Below are positions 27,429 through 36,618 of a DNA stretch of 64,000 nucleotides, in pieces. The notes under the pieces are model-generated. The model saw nothing but the letters and a program-made list of their open reading frames with translations, did no database searches and was not told the origin of the DNA. Position 1 is the stretch's first letter; every line of letters begins with the position of its first letter. Source of the DNA: Bryobacterales bacterium (GTDB lineage Bacteria > Acidobacteriota > Terriglobia > Bryobacterales > Bryobacteraceae); assembly GCA_016789905.1 (NCBI GenBank), contig JAEUQC010000070.1, positions 1 to 64,000 on the forward strand, in the 5' to 3' direction. The translations under genes and the position numbers were made by a program.

Positions 27429-29782
27429 TTTTGGAACAAGACCTCATTGGTGGCCAGCAGGACATGGGCGTAATCGGCGAGCGTGCCTTGGGCGAGGAAA
27501 GAGAGACCGAGGTCCCGTTCGCTGGGGCTTGGATCGCGCGCCAGGATCCTGCGGAAAAGAGCCTGGAGTTTGTCGGGCTCGGTCTCAACTTGTTTGGCGA
27601 GTATGGTGGCCTGGGTTTTCAGGAAAGTTCCATTGAGAACGAAGAGTTGCTGCAAGGGGGTGGTGGTGAGGTCGCGGGCGGGCGCGGTTTGGGAAGCTTC
27701 GGGAAAGTCGTAGAGCTTGAGGAGACTGTTCAAGCGGCCGCGGCCAATGCGGCCATATATGGTTCGCCGGGTATTGGGTTCCGCGTCGAGATCCTGGGAG
27801 AGTCCGTAAAGTTGAGAATCGAGGGTTCCCGCAATCTTGAGGAGAGAATCGCGATAGGCTTCGACATCGAGGCGGCGGGGATTCATGCGCCAAAGAAGGG
27901 TATTGGTCTGGTCGATGCGGTCGCCGTCGGGCCGGCGGTTGCTGGCCTGCTGCCAGGCGGCGGAGAGCAGGATCTCGGTGTGCAGCCATTTGAGCGACCA
28001 GCCATTGGCGACGAAGCGGGCGGCAAGGTCGTCGAGGAGTTCGGGGTGGGTGGGTTTGTCGCCCTGCGTGCCGAAATCGCTGGGGGTGTTGACGAGTGGT
28101 TTGCCAAAGTGCCAGGCCCAGACACGGTTCACAATGACGCGGGCGGCAAGGGGAGCGGCGTCGGTAACGATCTTGCCTGCCAGTTCGAGACGGCCCGAGC
28201 CGCCATGGAAGTTTTCGCCGGATTTGCTGAGAACGGAGATGAATTTCCGGGGGACGATTTCGCCAGGCGTGGCGACGTTGCCGCGGAGGAATACGGGCAA
28301 ATCGCGAGGTTCGTTGGGCTTGTAATGCAGCCAGGTGTAGTTGGCGTCGGAACCGTCGACGTAGTTAGCGGCGTCGTAGACGGTGTTCATGAAGGGCTCG
28401 GCGGAGGCGCCGGGGCGGCGGCGAGCGGCGACGGCTTGTTTGGCTTGCTGGGCCGGGTCGCGCCAATACCGTTCAAGATAGCTGGTGAGCCGCGCAATAT
28501 TGAGCGCTTCCACCTCCTTCTGAAGTTCGGCGATTTCCAGTTTCCAGCGAGCGACGCGTTCGGCGGCGCCCACGACGGTGGAGGCTTCGTTGGTTAGGAG
28601 GTTGCGGGAATAGGCTAGATCAAAGAGGCGGCGCTGCAGCCACTGGAAACGGGCCTCAGCTTTGGGGTCGAGGTCGAAAGTGGGCCGCTCGCTGCGCATA
28701 GTGGACGCGAAGACGCCGGCCAGGCCGTAGTAGTCGCGGGTGGAGATGGGGTCGAACTTGTGATCGTGACAGCGAGCACAACTGACGGTGAGGCCGAGCA
28801 AACCGCGGGTGACGGCGTCGACGCGCTCGTCCCAATCGTCGCTGAGGAAAGTGCCAATGACGTCGAGCGAGAGCCGCTGATCCTTGTGATAGACAGGGGC
28901 TGCGCCCAGGTAGCCAAGTGCGCGGAGGTCTTCGCGTTTGACGCCGGGCACCTTGTCGGCAGCAAGTTGGAGGCGGAGGAATTCGTTGTAGGGGACGTCG
29001 TTGTTGAGGGCTTCGATGACCCAATCGCGATAGCGCCAGGCGTAGGGATAGGGCGGGTTGGTGGCTTCGCTGGTGGGATTGTCTTCGGCGTAACGGGCGA
29101 CGTCGAGCCAGTGGCGAGCCCATTTTTCGCCGTATTGCGGGGAGGCAAGGAGCTTGGCGACAAGGTTCGGGAAGGCGGACGGACTGGAATCGGCGGCGAA
29201 GGTTTCGATTTCTTGGTAGGAGGGGCGGAGGCCGGTGAGGCCGATGTAGAGACGCTGGGCGAGAGTCCGCTTATCTGCCCGCGCGGAGGGCGCCAACTGC
29301 TTTTCTTCCATGCGCGCCAACAGGAATGCGTCGATCTTGCGCTGGGGCCAGCCTTTGTTCCGCACAGCGGGAGCGGCGAATTCCTTCAACGGCTGGAAGG
29401 ACCACCATTTGCGGCCCTCATCGAGCGACATGCCGCGGAGCGGCTGGGCGGCGGGCGCCGTGTCCGCGCGAGGATCGATGGCGCCAGCGGCGATCCAGGT
29501 TTCAAAACTTTCGATCACCTGCGGCGGGAGTTTACCGGCGGGAGGCATTTGCAGTTTCGTGTCGAAGTATTGCAGTGCTTTGAGCAGCCGGCCGGCGACG
29601 GCCTTCCGCAGACCAGCTTTCGTGTCGAGGACGAGATCGCCCATGGGCGATTTGAGTTTTGAACTGTGGCAGGAGTAGCAGTGGGTAGCGAGAACGGGGC
29701 GAATTTTCGATTCGAACAGATCGGCGGGTTGGGCATGGAGGCCCGCGGCGAGGAGTGCCAGCAGGAGACAAGGGCGGGTCAT
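27425..29782 (-). CDS. Planctomycete-type cytochrome c / DUF1549 / DUF1553 protein
   Basis: A 785-residue exported protein. After a signal peptide (about 1-17) is a heme c motif, CYSCH (Cys35 to His39), with LQMPPAGKLP supplying a possible axial methionine. A DUF1549 domain follows (KIDAFLLARMEEKQLAPSA, ARHWLDVARYAED, CARCHDHKFDPIS). A DUF1553 domain with VIVNRVWAWHFGKPLV and LKWLHTEILLSAAWQQ completes it. The order matches the standard family architecture. It is co-translated with DUF1501. It is probably periplasmic and linked to polymer degradation or oxidation. A second CARCH heme-like motif lies inside DUF1549, as usual. Confidence 0.92.
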   Translation of the reverse strand: MTRPCLLLALLAAGLHAQPADLFESKIRPVLATHCYSCHSSKLKSPMGDLVLDTKAGLRKAVAGRLLKALQYFDTKLQMPPAGKLPPQVIESFETWIAAGAIDPRADTAPAAQPLRGMSLDEGRKWWSFQPLKEFAAPAVRNKGWPQRKIDAFLLARMEEKQLAPSARADKRTLAQRLYIGLTGLRPSYQEIETFAADSSPSAFPNLVAKLLASPQYGEKWARHWLDVARYAEDNPTSEATNPPYPYAWRYRDWVIEALNNDVPYNEFLRLQLAADKVPGVKREDLRALGYLGAAPVYHKDQRLSLDVIGTFLSDDWDERVDAVTRGLLGLTVSCARCHDHKFDPISTRDYYGLAGVFASTMRSERPTFDLDPKAEARFQWLQRRLFDLAYSRNLLTNEASTVVGAAERVARWKLEIAELQKEVEALNIARLTSYLERYWRDPAQQAKQAVAARRRPGASAEPFMNTVYDAANYVDGSDANYTWLHYKPNEPRDLPVFLRGNVATPGEIVPRKFISVLSKSGENFHGGSGRLELAGKIVTDAAPLAARVIVNRVWAWHFGKPLVNTPSDFGTQGDKPTHPELLDDLAARFVANGWSLKWLHTEILLSAAWQQASNRRPDGDRIDQTNTLLWRMNPRRLDVEAYRDSLLKIAGTLDSQLYGLSQDLDAEPNTRRTIYGRIGRGRLNSLLKLYDFPEASQTAPARDLTTTPLQQLFVLNGTFLKTQATILAKQVETEPDKLQALFRRILARDPSPSERDLGLSFLAQGTLADYAHVLLATNEVLFQK

Positions 29783-29789
29783 GACTCGC

Positions 29790-30248
29790 CTATTCTATGC
29801 CATCGAAAAGGGCCTTCGCGGTGGCTTTGTGGCGGTAGTCAAACATGCGGCGGAGATCCTTTTCGATGAGCCAGCCAAGGACCGGATCGAGACTCAACGG
29901 AAGTGAATACTCAATCTGGTCGCGGAGGATGGAACCGGCACCGTCGCGTTGGAAGATGTGCTGATGGCGCCAGTAAGCGAAGGGGCCCTTTTCCTGCACG
30001 TCGGTGAAAAGGCGGTTGCGCTCGTATTCGGTGTGAAAGGCAACCCAGGTTTTGTAGAACGGTCCGAAAAGGAGCCGGAACTCTACGCGAGCACCCGTTT
30101 GGAGTCCGCCGGAGCGGGAGATGACGCGAACCCGCTGCCAGGGCGGGAGGAGCAGGGTGAAGATGTCGTCGCGTTCGTGGAAGGCGAAAAGGCGTTCGAC
30201 AGGGGCGGAGAAACACGACTGGTGTGAAAACTGTAACATCCTGTCCAT
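29790..30248 (-). CDS. SRPBCC superfamily protein
   Basis: A 152-residue protein with a START/SRPBCC-like pattern: FSAPVERLFAFHERDD near the start, LLPPWQRVRVI, and YWRHQHIFQRDGAG near the C-terminal third. These match small ligand-binding SRPBCC proteins of unknown ligand. The ATG at 30248 is used; a second ATG at 30239 has a better-spaced GGA. It lies just upstream of the DUF1549/1553 gene on the same strand (seven bases). It is divergent from the receptor gene at 30285. Confidence 0.78.
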   Translation of the reverse strand: MDRMLQFSHQSCFSAPVERLFAFHERDDIFTLLLPPWQRVRVISRSGGLQTGARVEFRLLFGPFYKTWVAFHTEYERNRLFTDVQEKGPFAYWRHQHIFQRDGAGSILRDQIEYSLPLSLDPVLGWLIEKDLRRMFDYRHKATAKALFDGIE

Positions 30249-30284
30249 TGGATACACAGGGGAGGAAGCCGGGTTGATAAACTT

Positions 30285-33200
30285 ATGATAATGTTCCGCT
30301 TCATTCTGGGTTTTGCTATTGCGACGGCCACGCTGGCCGCGCAGGATGTGACTGGCGCGCTTTCGGGAACGGTGACTGATTCAAGCGGCGCGATCGTGGC
30401 TGGCGCGAGCGTGACGGTGACCAACGCAGCGCAGGGAACGGTGGTGTTCCAGACTAGGACCAGCGACTCGGGGGCCTACACGGCGCCCGCGCTGCAGGCC
30501 GGGACCTATATCATACGGGTGGAGGCGAAGGGATTTAAGCGGGCGGAGGTGAGCGGAATCGCACTGCAGGTGAAGCAGCGGGCCCGCATCGACGTGACGC
30601 TGGCGATTGGCGATGTGGCGGAGACGATCAACGTTGTGGGCGAAGGGTTGGGACAACTGGAGGCGGAGAGTTCGTCGGTTGGCGCGGTGATCAACACCAC
30701 CCAGGTGAAGGATCTGCCGATGCCGAACCGGAACATTCTGAACCTATTGACCCTGGTGGGCGGGGTATCGAGCGGCGGCGCGGCGACTGGAATCAACGCA
30801 AGTCAATTGTCGATCAACGGTTCACGGACGTTGAATTCCGAGTTCGCAGTGGACGGTGTGAGCGTGGTTTCGGGATCAACGGGCGGTGTGCAGCGAATGC
30901 CGTCAACGGAGGCGATACGCGAGTTTCGTGTGCTGACCTCGGGTTACACAGCAGAGTACGGGCGAACGTCCGGCGGATTTGTAAGCGTGATCTCCGATTC
31001 CGGCACAAACGACTTCCATGGGAGCCTGTACGAGTACTTCCGGAATGAAAAGCTAAACGCGAACAACTTCTTTCGTAACCTTCGCGGGCAGGAACGGCAG
31101 ACGGACCGTTACAACCAGTTTGGCGGAAAACTTGGCGGGCCGGTCATGCTGCCGAAGGTGTACAACGGCAAGGACAAGTCGTTTTTCTTCTTTAACTACG
31201 AGGGATTGCGGCGGATCAGCCCGTTTAACAATCAGTCGACAATTCCCGACACGGCATTCCGGAGCGGTGATTTTTCACGGAGCCCAATCCCCGTATTTGA
31301 CGCGGCAGGAAATACGGCATTTCCGGGCAATCGTGTCCCGGCAAGCCGTCTGGACGCGGCGGCGCAGAAGGTGTTAGGGCTACTGCCGGCGCCGAATCAA
31401 ACCGGAATTCCGGATGTGGCGAATGGGCGTGTGCTGAACAATTATTTGAGCGCGGGATCAAACGGCACGGTTGACAATCAATTTACTGTGCGTGGGGATC
31501 ATTCCATCGGCGCGGCGGCGCGGCTGAGCGGAAGATGGACCCGGTTTTCGGTAACCAATCCATCGGGCCCGATCATACCGGGTCCGCTGGATTCGCGCGT
31601 AGGAGACAGCCTGACGACAGGGAACCAGGCGTCACTATCGTGGACGCACATCTGGTCTCCAACAATCATCACGGAGGGCTTTGCGGGCTTCCAACGGAAC
31701 AACCCGCAGATCGACCCGCCGAGCCTGGGAATTAATGTCCGGGAGACGCTGGGCATAGAGCGGTCGTCGTTTGCGGCGACGCCGATCATGAACATTAGCG
31801 GATGGCGCAGCCTGGGCATCGACACGAACACGTACCGGAGACAGATAGATAACAACTATCAGAGTTCGTTCGCGATGACGCGGACAACGGGCGCGCACAC
31901 GGTGAAGACGGGATTCCAATTGCGGAAGAACCAGTTTAATGTGTTCAACCCAGGCGGCAACTTCGCTGGCGTGTATTCGTTTAACGGCGAGTTGAGTTCG
32001 CCAACGAGGAACTCCGGCAATGGCATACAGGCGATGAGTGACTTCCTGCAGGGGTTGATAGCGACCGCCAATTACGACCTGCCGCAACCAATCACGGGGC
32101 GGCGGAACACGAACCTGGGAGCGTTCGTGCAGGACGACTGGAAGGTGAACCGGAAGCTGACGCTGAACATCGGGCTTCGGTATGAGTATGAATCGCCAAT
32201 GACGATGTCGAACGACATCTATTCGAGGCTGGATATTGTGACGGGCAAACTGCTGGTGGCGGGGCAGAATGCGTCGAGGTCGTTGAACCTGGAAGCGGCG
32301 AAGAAGAACTTCGCGCCGCGGGTTGGCTTCGCCTATTCGTGGGACACGAAGACAGTGATCCGCGCGGGCGCCGGAGCGTTTTTCAGCCAGATATTCTCTA
32401 ACCTCGGCGGGGTGGTCCTGTACCCCGGCTTCACCGTGGCGCAAGCGTTCCCGGACCTCGGCGTAGGTGTGGCGCAGCCGTTCCGTTTGCAACAAGGCAT
32501 GCCGCAGATCGCGGTGCAGAACTTCAACGATCCCTTCTTCGTGGAGCGCAACGCCACGATCAACAACCCGCTGAACGCGGGCGCTCAGTTCGGCGAAATC
32601 AACCCGATGCCGCGGAGCTACCAGTGGAACTTCGGCGTGCAGCGGGAAGTGGCGCGCGGAACCGTGATGGATTTGAGCTATGTGGGCACGCGGGGAAACA
32701 ACCTTCCGCTGAGCCTGGCGTTTAACCCGATTCCGTTCCAGCGCGGCGAAGAACTGGCGCGTATTGGAACGGCGGCGGCGAACCAGCAGGCGCGGCGTTT
32801 GCCGCTGGTTGGGAATCTGGGTTCGTTCGTTCATGCCGGCACCTCCAGCTACCATTCGCTGCAATTGAAAGCGGCCAAGCAGTTTTCGCGGTCCTTTGGC
32901 TGGAACGTAACGTACACGTTCGCCAAATCGATTGACGACGGGACAGGACTTTTCAGTTTCTCCCAGCCGAACGACGTGGACGGCGGTCAGTTCCCGAGTT
33001 TCTTCCGGCGGCTGGACCGGGCGCGTTCCAATTTTGACCGGCCACACGCGCTGGCGGCGTCTATCCAGTACAAGACGAACGGCCCGATTTGGCTTCGTGG
33101 TTTCACAATCAGTCCAATTCTGATTGCGCGGAATGGGTTGCCAGACACGATTACGCAGAGCAACCTGTGGCCCGGAATCGGCCAGCAGCGGCCATTTGTT

Positions 33201-33641
33201 GTGGGAACAGACGGAGAGGCCAAGGCGGGCGCGATGACCCCGGAGGGGACGGCGATCCGCTACCTCCTGGCGCCGACAGAGGCGAATTTCCCGTTCCGCC
33301 CGGCGGGCCCGCTGTTTAGCGGGACCGGAACGAACCGGACGCTAGTGCTGCCGGCGACGCTAGGCGACCTGGGCCGCAACACGCTGCGTCAACCGGGGGA
33401 GTTCAATATCGATCTGGCGGTTTCCCGCACATTCGTAATTCGCGAACGGATGCGTTTTGAGCTGCGCGGAGAAGCGTTCAACTTCCTGAATCGCACGAAT
33501 TTCGATGGGCCGAACACCGCCCTGAGCGTGCAGGTGGACCCATCCACGAATCGCGCCATTTTCAACTCGCCGAGCTTTGGGCTCATTACGGCGGCGAAGT
33601 CAGCCCGGTTTATGCAACTGGTGGGCCGGTTCGAATTTTGA
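30285..33641 (+). CDS. Oar-like TonB-dependent outer-membrane receptor with CarboxypepD regulatory domain
   Basis: An 1118-residue outer-membrane protein. A signal peptide (about 1-20) is followed by a regulatory beta-sandwich (GTVTDSSGAIVAGASVTVTN), a plug-like region with VKDLPMPNRNILNLLTLVGG and SEFAVDGVSVV, and a long barrel ending MRFELRGEAFNFLNRTNFDG. The first of two close ATGs (30285, 30291) is used; the Shine-Dalgarno is weak, with GGAGGAAG unusually far upstream. It heads a same-strand run of six genes with tiny gaps, next to a sugar-type ABC importer. This suggests uptake of an organic polymer or oligomer. Confidence 0.92.
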   Translation: MIMFRFILGFAIATATLAAQDVTGALSGTVTDSSGAIVAGASVTVTNAAQGTVVFQTRTSDSGAYTAPALQAGTYIIRVEAKGFKRAEVSGIALQVKQRARIDVTLAIGDVAETINVVGEGLGQLEAESSSVGAVINTTQVKDLPMPNRNILNLLTLVGGVSSGGAATGINASQLSINGSRTLNSEFAVDGVSVVSGSTGGVQRMPSTEAIREFRVLTSGYTAEYGRTSGGFVSVISDSGTNDFHGSLYEYFRNEKLNANNFFRNLRGQERQTDRYNQFGGKLGGPVMLPKVYNGKDKSFFFFNYEGLRRISPFNNQSTIPDTAFRSGDFSRSPIPVFDAAGNTAFPGNRVPASRLDAAAQKVLGLLPAPNQTGIPDVANGRVLNNYLSAGSNGTVDNQFTVRGDHSIGAAARLSGRWTRFSVTNPSGPIIPGPLDSRVGDSLTTGNQASLSWTHIWSPTIITEGFAGFQRNNPQIDPPSLGINVRETLGIERSSFAATPIMNISGWRSLGIDTNTYRRQIDNNYQSSFAMTRTTGAHTVKTGFQLRKNQFNVFNPGGNFAGVYSFNGELSSPTRNSGNGIQAMSDFLQGLIATANYDLPQPITGRRNTNLGAFVQDDWKVNRKLTLNIGLRYEYESPMTMSNDIYSRLDIVTGKLLVAGQNASRSLNLEAAKKNFAPRVGFAYSWDTKTVIRAGAGAFFSQIFSNLGGVVLYPGFTVAQAFPDLGVGVAQPFRLQQGMPQIAVQNFNDPFFVERNATINNPLNAGAQFGEINPMPRSYQWNFGVQREVARGTVMDLSYVGTRGNNLPLSLAFNPIPFQRGEELARIGTAAANQQARRLPLVGNLGSFVHAGTSSYHSLQLKAAKQFSRSFGWNVTYTFAKSIDDGTGLFSFSQPNDVDGGQFPSFFRRLDRARSNFDRPHALAASIQYKTNGPIWLRGFTISPILIARNGLPDTITQSNLWPGIGQQRPFVVGTDGEAKAGAMTPEGTAIRYLLAPTEANFPFRPAGPLFSGTGTNRTLVLPATLGDLGRNTLRQPGEFNIDLAVSRTFVIRERMRFELRGEAFNFLNRTNFDGPNTALSVQVDPSTNRAIFNSPSFGLITAAKSARFMQLVGRFEF

Positions 33642-33667
33642 TCCGGGTGTAAACTATCCCTTTTGCG

Positions 33668-35164
33668 ATGCTGCTCGAACTCAAAGGGGTAGAAAAGCGC
33701 TTCGGGGGTGTTGTCGCCCTTCGAAAGGGAGACCTGTCGGTGGAAGCCGGCGAGGTACACCTTGTGATGGGCGAGAACGGCGCGGGCAAATCGACGATGA
33801 TGAAAATCATCGCGGGGATGTACGAACGGGACGGCGGAGAGATGAAGTGGCGGGGCGAATCCGTCAACTTTGCCAACCCGGTGGAAGCGGCGAAATGCGG
33901 CATAGCGATGGTACACCAGGAAAGTTTGTTGGCGCCGCATTTAACCGTAGCGGAGAACATATTTCTGGGCCGGGAGATGTCGAACCGGTTTGGACTGGTG
34001 GACCGCGGGGCGATGTTCGACCGGGCGCGGCGGCTGATTGAAGAGCATCATTTTCCGCTGAAAGCGGAATGGAAAGTGGAGAGGCTGAGCCCGGCGGGCA
34101 AGCAACTGGTGGAGATTTGCCGGGCGATTGAGCACGGGAGTTCGTTGTTGATTTTCGACGAGCCGACCTCTTCGCTGTCCGAAGCGGAGACGCACGAGGT
34201 GTTCAAGATTGTGCGAACACTGCGAGACCGGGGAACGGGTGTCATCTACATTACGCACCGAATGGATGAGTTGCGCTCGGTGGGCGATAAGGTGACGATT
34301 CTGCGGGACGGCGAAACAGTGCATTCCGAATCGATGGCGACGCTATCGACACGGAACATGATCCGCTACATGGTGGGGCGCGAGGTGGCGTCGCTGTATG
34401 TGCGCGAACCTGTGCCACCCGGCAAGGAGATGCTGCGGGTGCATAACCTGACCTCGCCGCCGGCGGTGAAAGATGTGTCGCTGACGGTACGGGCCGGGGA
34501 GATTGTGGGGCTGGCGGGGCTGATCGGCGCGGGACGGACGGAGCTCTGCCGGGCCATTTTCGGACTGGACCAGCCGAGCGAAGGACAGATTTGGGTGGGC
34601 GACCAGCAGGTGGCCATCCGCAACCCGAGGGATGCCGTAAGGTATGGCATTGCGTTGATTCCGGAAGACCGGCAAAAGACCGGACTGGCGCGGGAGCTGC
34701 CAATTTCCTGGAACGTGGCGATGGCGAATGTTCCTTCGCAGTATGGGATTTTGAACCATGGCGCCGAGCAGGATATGACGGCCAAATCGATTGAGCGGCT
34801 CCGTATCCGGTGCGACTCGGGCGCGCAGAAAGCGGGCCGGCTGTCGGGCGGGAACCAGCAAAAAGTAGTGATCTCCAAATGGGTAGCGCGCGGGGCACAG
34901 GTGTTCCTGTTCGATGAACCGACGCGCGGAATTGATATTGGCGCGAAGGTGGAAGTGTTTGAAGTGATGGACGAGTTGGCGCGGCAGGGCGCTGCGATAT
35001 TGATGGTAAGTTCAGAGCTGCCGGAGCTGTTGCAGGTGGCGGACCGGATACTGGTGATGCGGCAGGGACACCTGGCCGGCGAATTGCCAGGAAGAACGAC
35101 ACAGGAAGAGATCATGCGACTGGCAACGCTGCCGTCGTCGGGGACCGAGTTGGAAGAACTATGA
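33668..35164 (+). CDS. Sugar-type ABC transporter ATPase (RbsA/MglA/XylG type)
   Basis: A 498-residue tandem ATPase. The first domain has Walker A GENGAGKST (Lys41), signature-like LSPAGKQLVEICRAI, and Walker B LLIFDEPTSS. The second has the usual divergent P-loop GLIGAGRTELCRAIFG, signature LSGGNQQKVVISKWV and Walker B VFLFDEPTRG. This two-domain layout with a degenerate second P-loop is typical of CUT2 importers for ribose, galactose, xylose and related sugars or nucleosides. The stop overlaps the permease ATG (ATGA). It starts 26 bases after the receptor. No periplasmic binding protein gene is in the window. Confidence 0.95.
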   Translation: MLLELKGVEKRFGGVVALRKGDLSVEAGEVHLVMGENGAGKSTMMKIIAGMYERDGGEMKWRGESVNFANPVEAAKCGIAMVHQESLLAPHLTVAENIFLGREMSNRFGLVDRGAMFDRARRLIEEHHFPLKAEWKVERLSPAGKQLVEICRAIEHGSSLLIFDEPTSSLSEAETHEVFKIVRTLRDRGTGVIYITHRMDELRSVGDKVTILRDGETVHSESMATLSTRNMIRYMVGREVASLYVREPVPPGKEMLRVHNLTSPPAVKDVSLTVRAGEIVGLAGLIGAGRTELCRAIFGLDQPSEGQIWVGDQQVAIRNPRDAVRYGIALIPEDRQKTGLARELPISWNVAMANVPSQYGILNHGAEQDMTAKSIERLRIRCDSGAQKAGRLSGGNQQKVVISKWVARGAQVFLFDEPTRGIDIGAKVEVFEVMDELARQGAAILMVSSELPELLQVADRILVMRQGHLAGELPGRTTQEEIMRLATLPSSGTELEEL

Positions 35165-36087
35165 AGACCGTACAGCGACTGCTGCCTTTTATTACGCTAA
35201 TCATTTTGTTCGCGGCGCTGTCGATTGCGACACCCCATTTTCTGACGGCGACGAATCTGTCTTCCGTAGTGCGCCAGACGGCGGTGTTCAACATCATGGC
35301 GCTTGGGATGACGCTGATTATCATTTCCAGCGGCGTGGACCTTTCGGTGGGTTCGATTCTGGCGATGGGCGGGCTGATGGGGACGATGGCGATGTCCAAA
35401 GGGCAGCCGATTCTGGCCGGAGTGCTGGTGGGGATTTTGACCGGCGGTGTGTTTGGATTGATTAACGGCGCCCTGATCACAAGGCTGAACATCAGCCCGT
35501 TCATCGTGACGCTGGGCACGATGGGAATTGTACGCGGCTTGGCGCTGGTGGTTTCCAACGGGCTGCCAGTGCATGAGATTCCTAAAGCGTTCTCCTTCCT
35601 CGGCGAGGGGACTGTTATTGGTGTTCCGTTCGTGTTATTGCTTCTGGTGGCGTGCGCGCTGTTTGTGCACTTTCTACTGGACCACACACGGCTGGGGCGG
35701 TACACGTTCGCCATTGGCAGCAACGTGGACGCGGCGATATACGCGGGAATTCCGGTGAAGTTTCATACAACGGCGATCTATGCGATTGGCGGTCTGTTGA
35801 CCGGGCTGGCTGGAATGATTGAAGCGTCGCGTTTGATGACAGGCCAGCCTACGGCGGGACAGGGGTATGAACTGCAGGCGATTGCAGCCGTGGTGATTGG
35901 CGGCGGCAGCTTGCGCGGCGGGGAAGGGTCCGTAACGGGCACGCTGATCGGCGGGTTCATCATGGGCTTGTTGGCGAATGGGTGCGACCTGCTGGGCATC
36001 AATCCGTATTGGCAGCAGGTAATCATCGGCGCGGTCATCATTCTGGCAGTATCGGTGGATGAGTTGCGAAAACGGCGAGCGGTTTAG
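35161..36087 (+). CDS. Sugar-type ABC transporter permease (RbsC-like)
   Basis: A 308-residue inner-membrane protein with about eight to ten hydrophobic segments. The family blocks are NIMALGMTLIIISSGVDLSVGS, FGLINGALITRLNISPFIVTLGTM and GNPYWQ-like INPYWQQVIIGAVIILAV. The conserved EAA-like segment around AVVIGGGSLRGGEGSVTGTL is clear. It pairs with the ATPase at 33668, whose stop it overlaps. The substrate cannot be told from sequence because the binding protein is missing. Confidence 0.95.
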   Translation: MKTVQRLLPFITLIILFAALSIATPHFLTATNLSSVVRQTAVFNIMALGMTLIIISSGVDLSVGSILAMGGLMGTMAMSKGQPILAGVLVGILTGGVFGLINGALITRLNISPFIVTLGTMGIVRGLALVVSNGLPVHEIPKAFSFLGEGTVIGVPFVLLLLVACALFVHFLLDHTRLGRYTFAIGSNVDAAIYAGIPVKFHTTAIYAIGGLLTGLAGMIEASRLMTGQPTAGQGYELQAIAAVVIGGGSLRGGEGSVTGTLIGGFIMGLLANGCDLLGINPYWQQVIIGAVIILAVSVDELRKRRAV

Positions 36088-36101
36088 GTTGTAATGGGGA
36101 G

Positions 36102-36608
36102 ATGGCTGATCTACCCGTTTCCCGTTCGGCGCTGCTGACGCATTTCGACTATACGCTCTGGGCCAGTTCTCGGTTGCTGGACGCCGCGGGCCGATTGAGC
36201 GAGGAAGAGTTGACACGCGACATGCGGGTTTCGCATACGTCGCTGTTGGGCACGCTCCAGCACATTTACTATGCCGATCGCGTTTGGCTGGCGCGGCTGG
36301 AGATGCGGACACCCGCTGCATTTATGGACCCGGAGCCGGGGCCGGGCGTGGCCGAGCTGAAGGAACACTGGCCGGTGGTGATAAAAGGTTTGCGCGATTT
36401 TGTGGAGCTGGCGCCGGAGGAGCTATTCACGCAGGAGTTGCATTTCAAACGGCTGAACGGCGACGCGCAGCGGCTGGCACATTGGAAAGTGCTGCTGCAT
36501 GTGGTGAATCATGCGACGCTGCACCGCGGCCAGGTGATGGCCATGTTGCGCCAGTCAGGGCACGTGCCACCCGGGACGGATTACCTGTTTTTCCACTTGC
36601 AGTTGTAG
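36102..36608 (+). CDS. DinB family protein
   Basis: A 168-residue four-helix-bundle protein of the DinB/YfiT superfamily. It has LLTHFDYTLWASSRLLDA at the N-terminus, HIYYADRVWLARL, and the C-terminal metal-binding signature HVVNHATLHRGQV. In the family three histidines bind a divalent metal, and some members transfer thiol groups. It sits 14 bases after the permease gene and ten before the oxidoreductase gene, so it is probably in the same transcript. GGGGAG directly precedes the ATG. The reaction is unknown. Confidence 0.9.
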   Translation: MADLPVSRSALLTHFDYTLWASSRLLDAAGRLSEEELTRDMRVSHTSLLGTLQHIYYADRVWLARLEMRTPAAFMDPEPGPGVAELKEHWPVVIKGLRDFVELAPEELFTQELHFKRLNGDAQRLAHWKVLLHVVNHATLHRGQVMAMLRQSGHVPPGTDYLFFHLQL

Positions 36609-36618
36609 GCTAGGGCTA

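Noticed and set aside
27359..28597. 412-codon open frame antisense to the DUF1549/1553 gene
   Set aside because: A GC-rich shadow frame; the opposite strand encodes a well-conserved protein with clear motifs.
31635..33047. 470-codon open frame antisense to the Oar-like receptor
   Set aside because: Arg/His-rich composition and no recognisable motif; the receptor on the other strand is certain.
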